This document shows, in pieces, positions 33,986-43,321 of a stretch of DNA of 64,000 nt (position 1 is its first letter; each line of letters starts with the position of its first letter). The position numbers and the translations under genes were made by a program. The notes beneath the pieces were generated by a model. The model made no database searches, had not been told where the DNA came from, and worked only from the letters and a program-made list of their open reading frames with translations. Source of the stretch: Ochrobactrum sp. BTU1 (GTDB taxonomy: Bacteria; Pseudomonadota; Alphaproteobacteria; Rhizobiales; Rhizobiaceae); contig CP076357.1 of NCBI GenBank assembly GCA_018798825.1, positions 620,001 to 684,000 on the forward strand. Reading direction: 5' to 3'.

Positions 33986-35491
33986 TTGTTCAAGCATGCC
34001 CAGTTGGAAACTGTAAAAGCCTGGATCGCTCTGCCAGCAAATGCAGCGATGCCGCTGCATGCACGCATACAGCGTGCCATCCGGCAGTTGATTATCGACG
34101 GTGCCTTGTCCTCAGGTCGACCCCTTCCAGCGTCCCGCATGTTGGCGAAGTCGCTTCAAGTGTCGCGCGATACGGTCGAGGCAGCTTACACTCAGCTTCA
34201 TGCTGAAGGTTTCATCGACCGGAGGGTTGGCAGCGGCAGCTTTGTTGCTGAGATGAGCGAATTGCTGTCTCATCAATGCTCTCAGAACCGCGTCGTGCCA
34301 ACGCGTAACCCAGGAAAGCTAAGTAGACGTGGCAACGTCATGGCCCGCAATGGCGGCGTGCGAGAAGCATCATTTCCTCGCCCTTTTTCGCCGGGAGTGC
34401 CGGAAACTCGGGCATTTCCGTTAGCTCTTTGGGAACGATTAGAGCGGCAGGTGCGAAAAGAATATGGTGTGCAAACGCTTACGCATGGCGACCCGCAGGG
34501 GAGCGAACGTTTACGAAAAGCCGTTGCCGATTATGTCAATCTTGAGCGAGGCGCTCGAGCCACTGCAGAGCAAGTACTGATCTTAACTAGCTCTCAACAA
34601 GCTCTGTCACTTTGTGCAAATGTCTTATTCGATCCCGGCGATCGAATTTTCATCGAGGATCCTGCATATCACGGCGCCCGTAAAGCCTTTGAGGCAGCTG
34701 GACTTGAGTGCATGCCGGTCCGCGTCGATGAGAATGGGCTTGTCGTCGAGGAGATGCTTGGTTCGGATGTTCAGACCAAGGCAGTCTTTCTCACACCCTC
34801 CCATCAGTTTCCCACCGGGGCAACGTTATCCCTTGAACGACGATTGTCAATTATCGAATGGGCTCGGAAAAATCAGACCTGGGTTATTGAAGACGATTAC
34901 GACAGCGAATTTCATTACGCGGGAAAACCAACTGCCTGCGTGCAGGGGTTGGACGCAGGCGAGCAGACAATTTATATAGGGACATTCACAAAGTCGCTTT
35001 TTCCAGGTTTGCGTATTGGCTACGTTGTTCTGCCACCAGCCTTGGTTCAACCGATGACATCCGCCCGAACGCTCTTTGATGGTCATTCAGCTTTAACATC
35101 ACAATTAACACTCGCGCGTTTCATGGAAGGGGGCCATTTTGGGGCTTATGTCCGCACAATGCGTATCCTTTACGCAAAACGTCTCAGCATCCTGACCGAT
35201 CTCATTTCCAAGCACCTGTCAGAGTATCTGACGACAAATGTTCCAACAGGCGGCCTGCAATTGGCTTGCACACTCACCGGCCGCCTTTCTGAAGCGTCGT
35301 TGATTGAGGCCGGCCGTCGCGCTGGTATCGATCTTTTGGGGCTGTCGCACTTATACATGTGCGATCGCCCTCCAGCAGGTATATTAATGGGCTTTGCGGC
35401 CTATACCCCCGGGGAACTCGAAGCAGCCGTGAAGAAGCTGGCGATCTCTATTGAAGATTTGACAGTGAACCGCATTCAAGGTCTGAAGTGA
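33986..35491 (+). CDS. MocR/PdxR-family regulator (GntR HTH plus aminotransferase-like domain)
   Basis: 501 residues. A GntR winged helix (LHARIQRAIRQLIIDGALSS, then SRMLAKSLQVSRDTVEAAYT) at about 22-90 is fused to a fold-type I aminotransferase domain. The PLP-binding Lys is about residue 335 in GTFTKSLFPGLRIGY, and EDDYDSEFHY is the cofactor Asp region. The start is TTG 33986, with AAGGA 8 bases upstream. Characterised relatives sense PLP or amino acids and control B6, taurine or GABA genes. It is divergent from the BenE gene and followed by yggS, which favours PLP-related control (inference). Confidence 0.9.
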   Translation: MFKHAQLETVKAWIALPANAAMPLHARIQRAIRQLIIDGALSSGRPLPASRMLAKSLQVSRDTVEAAYTQLHAEGFIDRRVGSGSFVAEMSELLSHQCSQNRVVPTRNPGKLSRRGNVMARNGGVREASFPRPFSPGVPETRAFPLALWERLERQVRKEYGVQTLTHGDPQGSERLRKAVADYVNLERGARATAEQVLILTSSQQALSLCANVLFDPGDRIFIEDPAYHGARKAFEAAGLECMPVRVDENGLVVEEMLGSDVQTKAVFLTPSHQFPTGATLSLERRLSIIEWARKNQTWVIEDDYDSEFHYAGKPTACVQGLDAGEQTIYIGTFTKSLFPGLRIGYVVLPPALVQPMTSARTLFDGHSALTSQLTLARFMEGGHFGAYVRTMRILYAKRLSILTDLISKHLSEYLTTNVPTGGLQLACTLTGRLSEASLIEAGRRAGIDLLGLSHLYMCDRPPAGILMGFAAYTPGELEAAVKKLAISIEDLTVNRIQGLK

Positions 35492-35595
35492 GCAGAAATT
35501 GGTCTGCCATTGCAGTTAAAATTGGCGGGGAAGTGCGGACCAAATAGGCGATATAGTGAGGCCTGCATAACGTCGACTTGCCAGCGAGTTTTCCT

Positions 35596-36387
35596 ATGGA
35601 AGTGTCTTATGATGGTTGTCTCACTGATGAAGACATCAAGCGGTTTGGGAATGATCCTGCGGCTAGGTTCCGTGAAAATCTTCAGGAACTGCAAGAAAGA
35701 ATTCTGGTGTGCGCTCAAAGCAACTCTCGCCAGTCACAGGAAGTTCGGCTTCTCCCTGTGACAAAAACTGTCCCTGGTCATATTTTGCGGTTCGGATTTG
35801 CCGCAGGTATCAGGGCTTTTGGGGAAAACAAGATTCAGGAAGCACTGCAAAAGCAAGACATTCTGTCCGATCTTGATATTGATTGGACAGTTATTGGTCA
35901 CCTTCAATCAAATAAGGCCAAGCATCTGATCCGGTTCGCATCTGAGTTTCACGCGCTCGATAGCCTGAAATTGGCGCATGAACTCAATCGCCGACTAACC
36001 GCTTCCAACCGCACGCTTAAAGTGTACATCCAGGTCAATACATCAGGAGAGCCGAGCAAGTATGGTCTCCAACCAGATGAGCTTTTACCTTTTCTCGAGC
36101 GACTTCACGAATATCCTCAGCTTAAGCCTCAAGGCCTCATGACGCTTGCAGTCTTCGATCCAGATCGTGTTCGCGTCCGGGAATGTTTTCGGCGCCTTCG
36201 TCTCCTGCGCGATAACGCCATTTCGATACATAAAGAGATTAAAGGGCTTTCGATGGGGATGAGCGGCGACTTTGAAATCGCGATTGCAGAAGGTGCGACC
36301 GTGGTGCGCATAGGCCAAGCCATTTTCGGAACCAGACCCTCTGGAGGCGCGGTCTACTGGCCTGGGTATGTGGGTTCTCCCAGCTAA
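35596..36387 (+). CDS. yggS: YggS/PLPBP-family PLP homeostasis protein
   Basis: About 263 residues from ATG 35596; TTG 35578 is possible. Family signatures are LPVTKTVP with the PLP Lys, FGENKIQEALQK, VIGHLQSNKAKHL, YIQVNTSGEPSKYGL and LSMGMSGDFEIAIAEGATVV. These proteins bind PLP without a known catalytic activity and keep free PLP and amino-acid pools balanced. It lies 104 bases after the MocR/PdxR-type gene on the same strand, probably in one operon. It may be a second copy, because yggS usually lies elsewhere in this group (not checkable here). Confidence 0.9.
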   Translation: MEVSYDGCLTDEDIKRFGNDPAARFRENLQELQERILVCAQSNSRQSQEVRLLPVTKTVPGHILRFGFAAGIRAFGENKIQEALQKQDILSDLDIDWTVIGHLQSNKAKHLIRFASEFHALDSLKLAHELNRRLTASNRTLKVYIQVNTSGEPSKYGLQPDELLPFLERLHEYPQLKPQGLMTLAVFDPDRVRVRECFRRLRLLRDNAISIHKEIKGLSMGMSGDFEIAIAEGATVVRIGQAIFGTRPSGGAVYWPGYVGSPS

Positions 36388-36769
36388 CAAAACAACGAAC
36401 AAGACTGGCGGTAGAATCTGTCCGCATCGCCCGACAAAACCCGGAAAACTCACGCTTAGCAGCGAGCGCGTCCCTCTCATCGATGGAAAGTCTTACTAAA
36501 ACATCCCTTAAGTGAGGTGAAGATCAGAGCCCTCACCCCATATTCGTTCGGCTCGAATGACAAAAGGTCCGTTTTGGTCGATGTGTCTGATATTGCATCG
36601 AACAAGAATTCTCCGGCATCAAAGATCAGAGGTCGTCGATGCTAGATTTCGATGCTTTCAATTGATAGGTCGCGACGCCTTGCGGATAGGATCAGGCAAA
36701 TTTTTAAACCCGGCTGAGACTTTGAGCCTCATGGCCAGCCCGTCTGGATCGGGGCTGACCATTTGAGCC
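36388..36769. other. Gene-free stretch with one imperfect hairpin
   Basis: 382 bases between convergent units. A 69-codon frame at 36557-36766 has no ribosome-binding site or recognisable motif. An imperfect 9-bp stem, GGCCAGCCC / GGGCTGACC (36733-36760), sits just after the yjiX-like stop and may end that transcript. Nothing else is seen. Confidence 0.4.
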
Positions 36770-36967
36770 TTAGCAACATCTAAAGCCGCCTTTTCCCCCA
36801 TAGCGTACTTCCTGGCGCTCCCGGAAGAACTCAGCATAACTCATTGGCGTAGTTTCAGGATGGTTCTCCGTAAAATGTCGAACATAATTGTCATAGTCTG
36901 GTACGCCGATCATCAGCCTTGCCGTTTGGCATAAGCATTTTCCTGCTCGTAGCATTGTGTCAAACAT
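36770..36967 (-). CDS. YbdD/YjiX-family small protein (DUF466), partner of CstA
   Basis: 65 residues from ATG 36967, the normal family length; a longer frame to 37027 would run into cstA. Conserved features are [36 protein letters not shown] and the Cys-containing end GGKGGFRCC. The gene follows cstA by 29 bases, as ybdD/yjiX follows cstA/btsT in enterobacteria, where the small protein is linked to pyruvate transport. AAAGGA precedes the start. Confidence 0.9.
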   Translation of the reverse strand: MFDTMLRAGKCLCQTARLMIGVPDYDNYVRHFTENHPETTPMSYAEFFRERQEVRYGGKGGFRCC

Positions 36968-36996
36968 GAATGTGTCCTTTCGGGAATTTCGTTGCA

Positions 36997-39051
36997 TCAA
37001 TGCTGATGTGCCAGCTGTGCCTCCCAATTTTCTGGTAGCCGCTCATATGGGACTTCACGAATGCTCGGCTCTTTTTTGCGCCACGCAATCATCGCCGTCT
37101 TCACCGAAAAGACTGCAAGCACAATAACAACAATCATAAAGAATGCTGTTAACGTGCCATTGATATAGTTGGCGAGCGCGTCGTGAGGGGTTTTAGCGTT
37201 ACGTGCGGCTGCAAAGAAACCAATCTTCTCACTGAAGATTTTCTGCCAACCCGCAGTCATCGTGCAGATAAACAGCCAGATCGCCGGAAGGAGAGCCACA
37301 AAGACGTAACGCTCGCGTTTCATTTTTACCAGTACCACCGCACAGAGCATCAACGCCATCCCGGCCAGCATCTGATTTGCGATGCCAAATAGCGGCCATA
37401 ACGTATAGATCCCACCCTTTGGATCGATCGCGCCCTGATAAACAAAATATCCCCAGCACAAGACAACCAACGCTGTCGCAAGGACATTGGCATACAGACT
37501 GTCAGTTCGGCGCAGATTTGGGTTCATCATTCCCAAGAGGTCTTGCAGCATAAAACGCGCAGATCTTGTCCCCGCATCGACTGCCGTTAGGATGAACAGA
37601 GCTTCAAACAGGATCGCAAAATGGTACCAAAATGACATATTCAGCCAGCTGCCAAGCGCATTGTGAAGAATATGCGCGATCCCTACAGCAAGGGTGGGTG
37701 CACCGCCTGCCTTGGCGACGATCGATGTTTCGCCGACATCCTGGGCGATAGCCTGCAGCGCCTCAGGCGTGATATGAAATCCCCAATTGCTGACCACTGT
37801 GGCTGCCGATTGTAGAACGTCTTGTGTACCTGCCGGCGCCAGGACGGCCAAAGGCGTATTCATTGCAAAGTAAATGCCAGGATTGATTACGCAGGCGCCA
37901 ATCAAGGCCATGATGGCGACAAAGGATTCCATCAGCATGCCGCCGTAGCCAATGTAACAACTCTGGTCCTCGTTCGCCAACATCTTGGGCGTGGTTCCCG
38001 ATGATATCAGCGCGTGGAAACCCGAGACAGCACCGCAGGCAATGGTGATGAAGAGAAATGGAAAGATGTCGCCGCTCCACACGGGACCAGTTCCGTCCGT
38101 GAAACGTGTTAAGGCCGGCATTTCAAGGACTGGACGTAGAATAACTATTCCCACCGCCAGAGCGATAATCGTGCCAATCTTCAGAAAAGTCGACAGATAG
38201 TCTCGGGGTGCTAAAAGCAGCCACACGGGCAAAACAGCCGCAACGAAACCATAAACGATGATAATTCCGGTAAGCGTCGTCGCTTCAAAAGTGAACAAGG
38301 ATGCATAGGCGCTGTCTTTGATCCAGCCTCCAGAAACGATTGCGAAAAGCAATAAAACAACGCCGATAAGGGAGACTTCGCCGACCCGACCCGGCCGGAG
38401 GTAGCGAAGATAAATCCCCATGAAAAGGGCGAGCGGGATGGTGAAACCGACAGTATAGGTCCCCCACGGGCTTTCAGCGAGCGCCTTCACCACGACCATG
38501 GCAAGTACACCCAATATGATGATCATGATCATGAAACAGGCAACAAGCGCAATGACGCCTGCGACATTTCCCATCTCTTCGCGGACCAGCTCGCCGAGCG
38601 ATCGGCCATCACGCCGGGTGGATATGAACAGGATCATAAAGTCTTGCACGGCACCGGCCAGTACACAGCCCGCCAGAATCCACAGCATTCCGGGCAGATA
38701 GCCCATTTGCGCGGCTAAAACCGGGCCGACCAAAGGTCCCGCGCCAGCAATTGCCGCGAAATGGTGTCCATAAAGAATATGCTTATCGGTGGGGACATAA
38801 TCGAGCCCGTCATTATGCCTGAATGCAGGTGTCATGCGTGTCGAATCCGCCCGCAGCACCGAATTGAGGATAAAAATGCCGTATAGCCTGTAGGCGATGA
38901 AGTAGATGCATACAGCGGCGATAACGATCCACATTGCATTAATCGGTTCATCGCGGTTGAGCGCGATAAACCCTAACGAGAATGCACCGACGATTGCAAT
39001 GACGGCGAGAATAAAAATGGTTAAAGCTGATTTCGGTCTTGAGGTTTGCAT
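36997..39051 (-). CDS. cstA: CstA/BtsT-family carbon-starvation (pyruvate) transporter
   Basis: 684 residues, about 16-18 membrane helices. Characteristic runs are [24 protein letters not shown] (here [20 protein letters not shown]), [13 protein letters not shown] (AVQDFMILF) and [15 protein letters not shown]. coli CstA and BtsT import pyruvate, and CstA is induced by carbon starvation. ATG 39051 has GAGGA upstream. It is divergent from acnB across about 300 bases. Confidence 0.93.
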   Translation of the reverse strand: MQTSRPKSALTIFILAVIAIVGAFSLGFIALNRDEPINAMWIVIAAVCIYFIAYRLYGIFILNSVLRADSTRMTPAFRHNDGLDYVPTDKHILYGHHFAAIAGAGPLVGPVLAAQMGYLPGMLWILAGCVLAGAVQDFMILFISTRRDGRSLGELVREEMGNVAGVIALVACFMIMIIILGVLAMVVVKALAESPWGTYTVGFTIPLALFMGIYLRYLRPGRVGEVSLIGVVLLLFAIVSGGWIKDSAYASLFTFEATTLTGIIIVYGFVAAVLPVWLLLAPRDYLSTFLKIGTIIALAVGIVILRPVLEMPALTRFTDGTGPVWSGDIFPFLFITIACGAVSGFHALISSGTTPKMLANEDQSCYIGYGGMLMESFVAIMALIGACVINPGIYFAMNTPLAVLAPAGTQDVLQSAATVVSNWGFHITPEALQAIAQDVGETSIVAKAGGAPTLAVGIAHILHNALGSWLNMSFWYHFAILFEALFILTAVDAGTRSARFMLQDLLGMMNPNLRRTDSLYANVLATALVVLCWGYFVYQGAIDPKGGIYTLWPLFGIANQMLAGMALMLCAVVLVKMKRERYVFVALLPAIWLFICTMTAGWQKIFSEKIGFFAAARNAKTPHDALANYINGTLTAFFMIVVIVLAVFSVKTAMIAWRKKEPSIREVPYERLPENWEAQLAHQH

Positions 39052-39351
39052 GCGTGTCCTCGTTCAAAAAACAGAGAAAGCCCGACCACCCCAAACCTGA
39101 AAGACAAGATAATATTTGTCAATCAAACGTCGTCGTCACGACAACAACCTTGGGCGAAAGCCGGTCAAACTTCAAAATCCGTAAGCGCAGTAGAGGTTTT
39201 TTCAGTCAGCAAGACCGATGTTAGCTAACCGGCGCTTGATGCAACAGCAGACTTGATTGCAATAATTGAAACCTCTATGAAACCAGTACTTTTGCGAGAC
39301 ACTTGGCTGGCGTGAACCCTCGTCGTCAGTTAAACCAACATTGAGATAGCG
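39052..39351. promoter_or_regulatory. Divergent cstA-acnB promoter region
   Basis: 300 bases with no gene. Both promoters must lie here. A 5-bp inverted repeat GACAA / TTGTC at about 39103-39120 is the only visible symmetry, and it is weak. Confidence 0.3.
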
Positions 39352-42141
39352 ATGACCCTTTATCAAGATTACCTGGCTGAGATCAAAAGCAGAGAACCTC
39401 AGGGCCTTGCCCCCAAGCCAATTGACGACGGCGGGCTCATTGCTGAAATCATTACTTTGATCGAAGATACTGGAAACGCACTTCGTTCAGAAGCTTTGAA
39501 ATTCTTCATATACAACACCTTGCCGGGCACCACGAGCGCCGCAGGCGTCAAGGCAGCCTTCTTGAAGAAGATCATCCAGGGCGCATCAGTTGTTGAAGAG
39601 ATATCGCCACAATTTGCACTGGAACTGCTCTCGCATATGAAGGGCGGCCCCTCCATTGAAGTGCTTCTTGACATCGCACTGAGCGATGGCGACGCTATGG
39701 CTCAGGCGGCCGGTGAAATCCTTAAAACCCAGGTATTCCTCTACGACGCAGATATGTTCCGTCTTCGTGACGCATTTCAGGCTGGAAACTTGATCGCAAA
39801 AGACGTGCTCGAAAGCTACGCGAAGGCTGAGTTTTTCACGAAGCTTCCCGATGTCGATGATGAAATCAAGGTCGTAACTTTTGTTGCCGCCGAAGGCGAT
39901 ATCTCAACTGACTTGCTCTCACCAGGAAATCAGGCGCATTCGCGCTCGGATCGTCAGTTGCATGGACAGTGCATGATCACGCCTGAAGCGCAGGCAGAAA
40001 TCGTTGCACTGCAAAAGCAGCATCCCGACAAGCGCGTCATGATGATTGCTGAAAAAGGCACGATGGGTGTCGGATCTTCGCGCATGTCCGGCGTTAACAA
40101 TGTCGCTCTTTGGACAGGCAAGCAGGCAAGCCCTTATGTGCCTTTCGTCAATTTTGCACCGATCGTCGCTGGAACCAACGGGATCTCGCCGATTTTTGCA
40201 ACGACTGTCGATGTAACTGGCGGTATTGGGCTCAATCTGAAGAATTGGACCAAAAAGCTCGGCGAAGATGGCAAGCCTATCCTGAACAATGATGGAAATC
40301 CCATCCTCGAGCAGCAATACGCGGTCGATACAGGAACTGTGCTCAGCATCGATGCCAAAAACAAGAAGCTGCGCGATGAGGCTGGCAATGAGCTTGTTGA
40401 TATTGCTTCTGCATTCACTCCCCAGAAGATGGAGTTCATGAAGGCTGGCAGTTCCTATGCCATCGTCTTTGGCAAAAAACTCCAGACGTTTGCGGCCCAG
40501 ACGCTTGGCATACCGGTCACACCGGTCTTTGCACCCAACAAGGAAATCACCATTGAAGGCCAAGGCCTGACAGCCGTAGAAAAGATATTCAACCGCAACG
40601 CGGTCGGAGTTACCCCTGGCAAGGTTCTGCACGCGGGTTCGGACGTACGCGTGAAAGTGAATATTGTTGGCTCTCAGGATACAACCGGCCTGATGACCGC
40701 TCAGGAACTTGAAGCGATGGCGGCGACGGTGATTTCACCGCTGGTCGACGGCGCTTATCAGTCTGGCTGTCACACTGCATCCGTTTGGGATAAAAAGGCG
40801 CAGGCCAATATTCCTAAGTTGATGAGCTTCATGAATAATTTCGGCCTCATAACCGCCCGCGATCCAAAGGGCGTTTATCATTCCATGACCGATGTCATCC
40901 ATAAAGTCCTCAACGACATCACCGTTGACGACTGGGCGATCATCATCGGCGGGGACAGCCATACACGCATGTCAAAGGGCGTGGCTTTCGGCGCAGATTC
41001 CGGAACGGTGGCCCTTGCGCTGGCAACGGGCGAAGCAACAATGCCGATCCCGCAATCCGTGAAAGTCACGTTCAAGGGCTCGATGCAGCCACACATGGAT
41101 TTCCGTGATGTGGTTCATGCGACGCAGGCTCAGATGCTTAAGCAGTGTGGCGACAATGTCTTCCAGGGTCGCATTATCGAAGTCCACATCGGGACACTGC
41201 TAGCGGACCAGGCGTTTACCTTCACTGACTGGACGGCAGAGATGAAGGCAAAGGCCTCTATCTGCATCTCTGAAGATGAAACACTTATCGAGTCGCTGGA
41301 AATTGCAAAATCCCGCATTCAGATCATGATCGATAAGGGGATGGAGAACGCGGCTCACACGTTGCAGGGACTGATCTCCAAGGCGAATGCGCGCATTGAT
41401 GAAATCCGCTCGGGCAAAAAGCCGGCTTTGGCGCCAGACAATGATGCGAAATATTTCGCTGAAGTCGTCGTAGACCTCGACCTGATTGACGAACCGATGA
41501 TCGCGGATCCGGACGTTAATAATGCCGATGTTTCAAAGCGCTATACCCACGATACCATTCGCCCGGTATCCTATTATGGCGGAACGAAGAAAGTTGACCT
41601 TGGTTTTGTTGGCTCTTGCATGGTGCACAAAGGCGATATGAAAATTGTCGCCCAGATGCTCCGAAACATCGAAAAGGCCGAAGGCAAAGTCGAGTTCAAC
41701 GCACCATTGGTTGTTGCAGCTCCGACCTATAACATTATCGACGAACTCAAAGAGGAAGGCGATTGGGAAATATTGCAGCGCTACTCCGGCTTCGAATTCG
41801 ACGATCAGATGCCAAAGAATGCAGCACGCACAGTTTATGAGAACATTCTCTATCTAGAACGGCCGGGTTGCAATCTTTGCATGGGGAACCAGGAAAAGGC
41901 CGAAAGGGGCGACACTGTACTTGCGACGTCGACACGACTCTTCCAGGGTCGCGTTGTTGAAGATACAGCAGAGAAGAAGGGGGAATCCCTTCTCGCGTCA
42001 ACACCGGTCGTTGTGCTTTCAGCAATCCTTGGCCGCACGCCAAGTCCTGAAGAGTACAAGGCTGCGGTCGAAGGCATCGATCTGACAAAGTTTACGCCGC
42101 CAAAATCCCCATTGCTGGACACTCTCTCCGTCCACTACTAA
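39352..42141 (+). CDS. acnB: Aconitate hydratase B (AcnB; also 2-methylisocitrate dehydratase)
   Basis: 929 residues, full length for AcnB. It has an N-terminal HEAT-like helical domain (about 1-160), a swivel domain, and the catalytic aconitase domains. The [4Fe-4S] ligands are visible as Cys in FVGSCMVHKGD and the pair in PGCNLCMGNQEKAERG. GGDSHTRMSKGVAFGADSGT is the conserved active-site segment. It interconverts citrate and isocitrate in the TCA cycle. Most Rhizobiales rely on AcnA, so this AcnB is probably accessory or acquired. Confidence 0.95.
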   Translation: MTLYQDYLAEIKSREPQGLAPKPIDDGGLIAEIITLIEDTGNALRSEALKFFIYNTLPGTTSAAGVKAAFLKKIIQGASVVEEISPQFALELLSHMKGGPSIEVLLDIALSDGDAMAQAAGEILKTQVFLYDADMFRLRDAFQAGNLIAKDVLESYAKAEFFTKLPDVDDEIKVVTFVAAEGDISTDLLSPGNQAHSRSDRQLHGQCMITPEAQAEIVALQKQHPDKRVMMIAEKGTMGVGSSRMSGVNNVALWTGKQASPYVPFVNFAPIVAGTNGISPIFATTVDVTGGIGLNLKNWTKKLGEDGKPILNNDGNPILEQQYAVDTGTVLSIDAKNKKLRDEAGNELVDIASAFTPQKMEFMKAGSSYAIVFGKKLQTFAAQTLGIPVTPVFAPNKEITIEGQGLTAVEKIFNRNAVGVTPGKVLHAGSDVRVKVNIVGSQDTTGLMTAQELEAMAATVISPLVDGAYQSGCHTASVWDKKAQANIPKLMSFMNNFGLITARDPKGVYHSMTDVIHKVLNDITVDDWAIIIGGDSHTRMSKGVAFGADSGTVALALATGEATMPIPQSVKVTFKGSMQPHMDFRDVVHATQAQMLKQCGDNVFQGRIIEVHIGTLLADQAFTFTDWTAEMKAKASICISEDETLIESLEIAKSRIQIMIDKGMENAAHTLQGLISKANARIDEIRSGKKPALAPDNDAKYFAEVVVDLDLIDEPMIADPDVNNADVSKRYTHDTIRPVSYYGGTKKVDLGFVGSCMVHKGDMKIVAQMLRNIEKAEGKVEFNAPLVVAAPTYNIIDELKEEGDWEILQRYSGFEFDDQMPKNAARTVYENILYLERPGCNLCMGNQEKAERGDTVLATSTRLFQGRVVEDTAEKKGESLLASTPVVVLSAILGRTPSPEEYKAAVEGIDLTKFTPPKSPLLDTLSVHY

Positions 42142-42171
42142 ACATTCCGATCTCATTTAGATCATGCCCTC

Positions 42172-42207
42172 CCCCACTTTAATTGCGTTCACGCAGTTAA
42201 AGTGGGG
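42172..42207 (+). terminator. Long hairpin after acnB
   Basis: A 16-bp stem (CCCCACTTTAATTGCG with CGCAGTTAAAGTGGGG, one G-T pair) closes on a TTCA loop, 30 bases after the acnB stop. It lacks a U-tract but is very stable, and is likely the acnB transcript end. Confidence 0.65.
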
Positions 42208-42901
42208 CTAAATACACGTGGGCAAGACAACGCGATAATTCTTTCTTTAAAATGGTGAAGCCATTTGCAGCGCTTGCCTCACTTCGTCAGTATGGCGTCA
42301 AAGGCTTCGAACCAGTAACTGAGCCGACTAATTCCACGAGCGACCTCAGCCGGCCAGCTCGGCGGCGTTACCAATTCCAATAGGTTGCTCTTCGGCATTC
42401 CCGGCAATGCACCGTCGGCGTATCTCGCGCCGAGGATCAAGAAGCTGTTAGCATATTACCTTAGAGAAGCAGACTAGAGCAGTTTCGCTGCCGACTTGGT
42501 AAGCGTTATGCCGCCAATAGGCGCTTTCGAGAGCTGCAAGTCACCGCCTGTTAGCGTTTCCAGTTGTTGGGCGGCAACTGCCAAGTCTGAAAAGTTTTGT
42601 TTTCCCATAGTGCCCGATACAGCGGTCTCGACCGGCGCTCGCATTGCTGCGAGCCTCTTCAAGCTCTGCAGCCGGGCTCTCGACCTTTATAGATACCTCC
42701 TGAGCGGCTTTGCCGTGAGGTTCAGCCACGCGCCGCTGAATAACATCATTTGTCATCTGCCTTGATGCATTCTGGCGATGCGAATTTAAAACACCTGCTG
42801 GATAAGCGAAGTCTGTGATCGCCCCTTAGCTAGCACTTGTACGAACGATTCATGTTTGGCATTTTTCAAAACTTGTATGACCAACCTTGGAGGGAGAGTG
42901 G
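42208..42901. other. Long gene-poor stretch between acnB and small gene
   Basis: About 690 bases. Apart from a possible frame-broken minus-strand gene at 42474-42756, I see no gene, repeat or promoter motif. The stretch may be degraded sequence, in keeping with a junction between the acnB locus and the stress island. Confidence 0.4.
42474..42756 (-). pseudogene. Possible frameshifted small helical protein gene
   Basis: Two overlapping minus-strand frames look protein-like. One starts at ATG 42756 (TNDVIQRRVAEPHGK, then AAELEEA) and the other ends at 42474 (AAMRAPVETAVSG, then SDLAVAAQQLETLTGGDLQL). Joined by one frameshift near 42650-42665 they would give a continuous alanine-rich helical protein, somewhat phasin-like. 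Either segment could also be chance. Low confidence. Confidence 0.25.
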
Positions 42902-43072
42902 ATGGAAGAAATGGTGGAAGGAACTAGAGTATATACAAGGCGAAACGGCACCTTTGTTGCGGAGGTAGTGGTAAACCGACGAGTGGTATGGCGACGACAG
43001 GGCTATAGATCTCAACAAGAAGCACAGGCGGAAGCTGACCGAAAGTGGACAGATATCAAGCGCAACCGCTGA
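42902..43072 (+). CDS. Small hypothetical basic protein
   Basis: 56 residues from ATG 42902, preceded by GGAGGGAG. It is highly charged, with a predicted beta-rich first half (GTRVYTRRNGTFVAEVVVNR) and a helical tail (SQQEAQAEADRKW). The fold is reminiscent of small nucleic-acid-binding domains, but I cannot name a family. It lies alone between acnB and an FAD oxidoreductase. Confidence 0.6.
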   Translation: MEEMVEGTRVYTRRNGTFVAEVVVNRRVVWRRQGYRSQQEAQAEADRKWTDIKRNR

Positions 43073-43321
43073 ATCTGATCAACCTAAAGCAATTCAAGTC
43101 CCTTGTAGTGGCTTGAGCCTCACTCAAGGGCGGCGCTGTGATCAATCTTCTCCCATTCCGATAGATCAATGATTAGCCCACCACGCACAAAGTGATTGGC
43201 CATATCCAACCAAAGCGACGTCGCACTCGCTCTTGCAAGCGTGACCTGATTACCGTGATTGAACTATTTTCGCATCCTCGCGTTCTTCAAAAGGGCAGGT
43301 TCAGCGCGAAAGGGAAGTCAT

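Noticed and set aside
36557..36766. 69-codon plus-strand frame
   Set aside because: No ribosome-binding site, no recognisable motif, and it ends in the hairpin region of the convergent operon.
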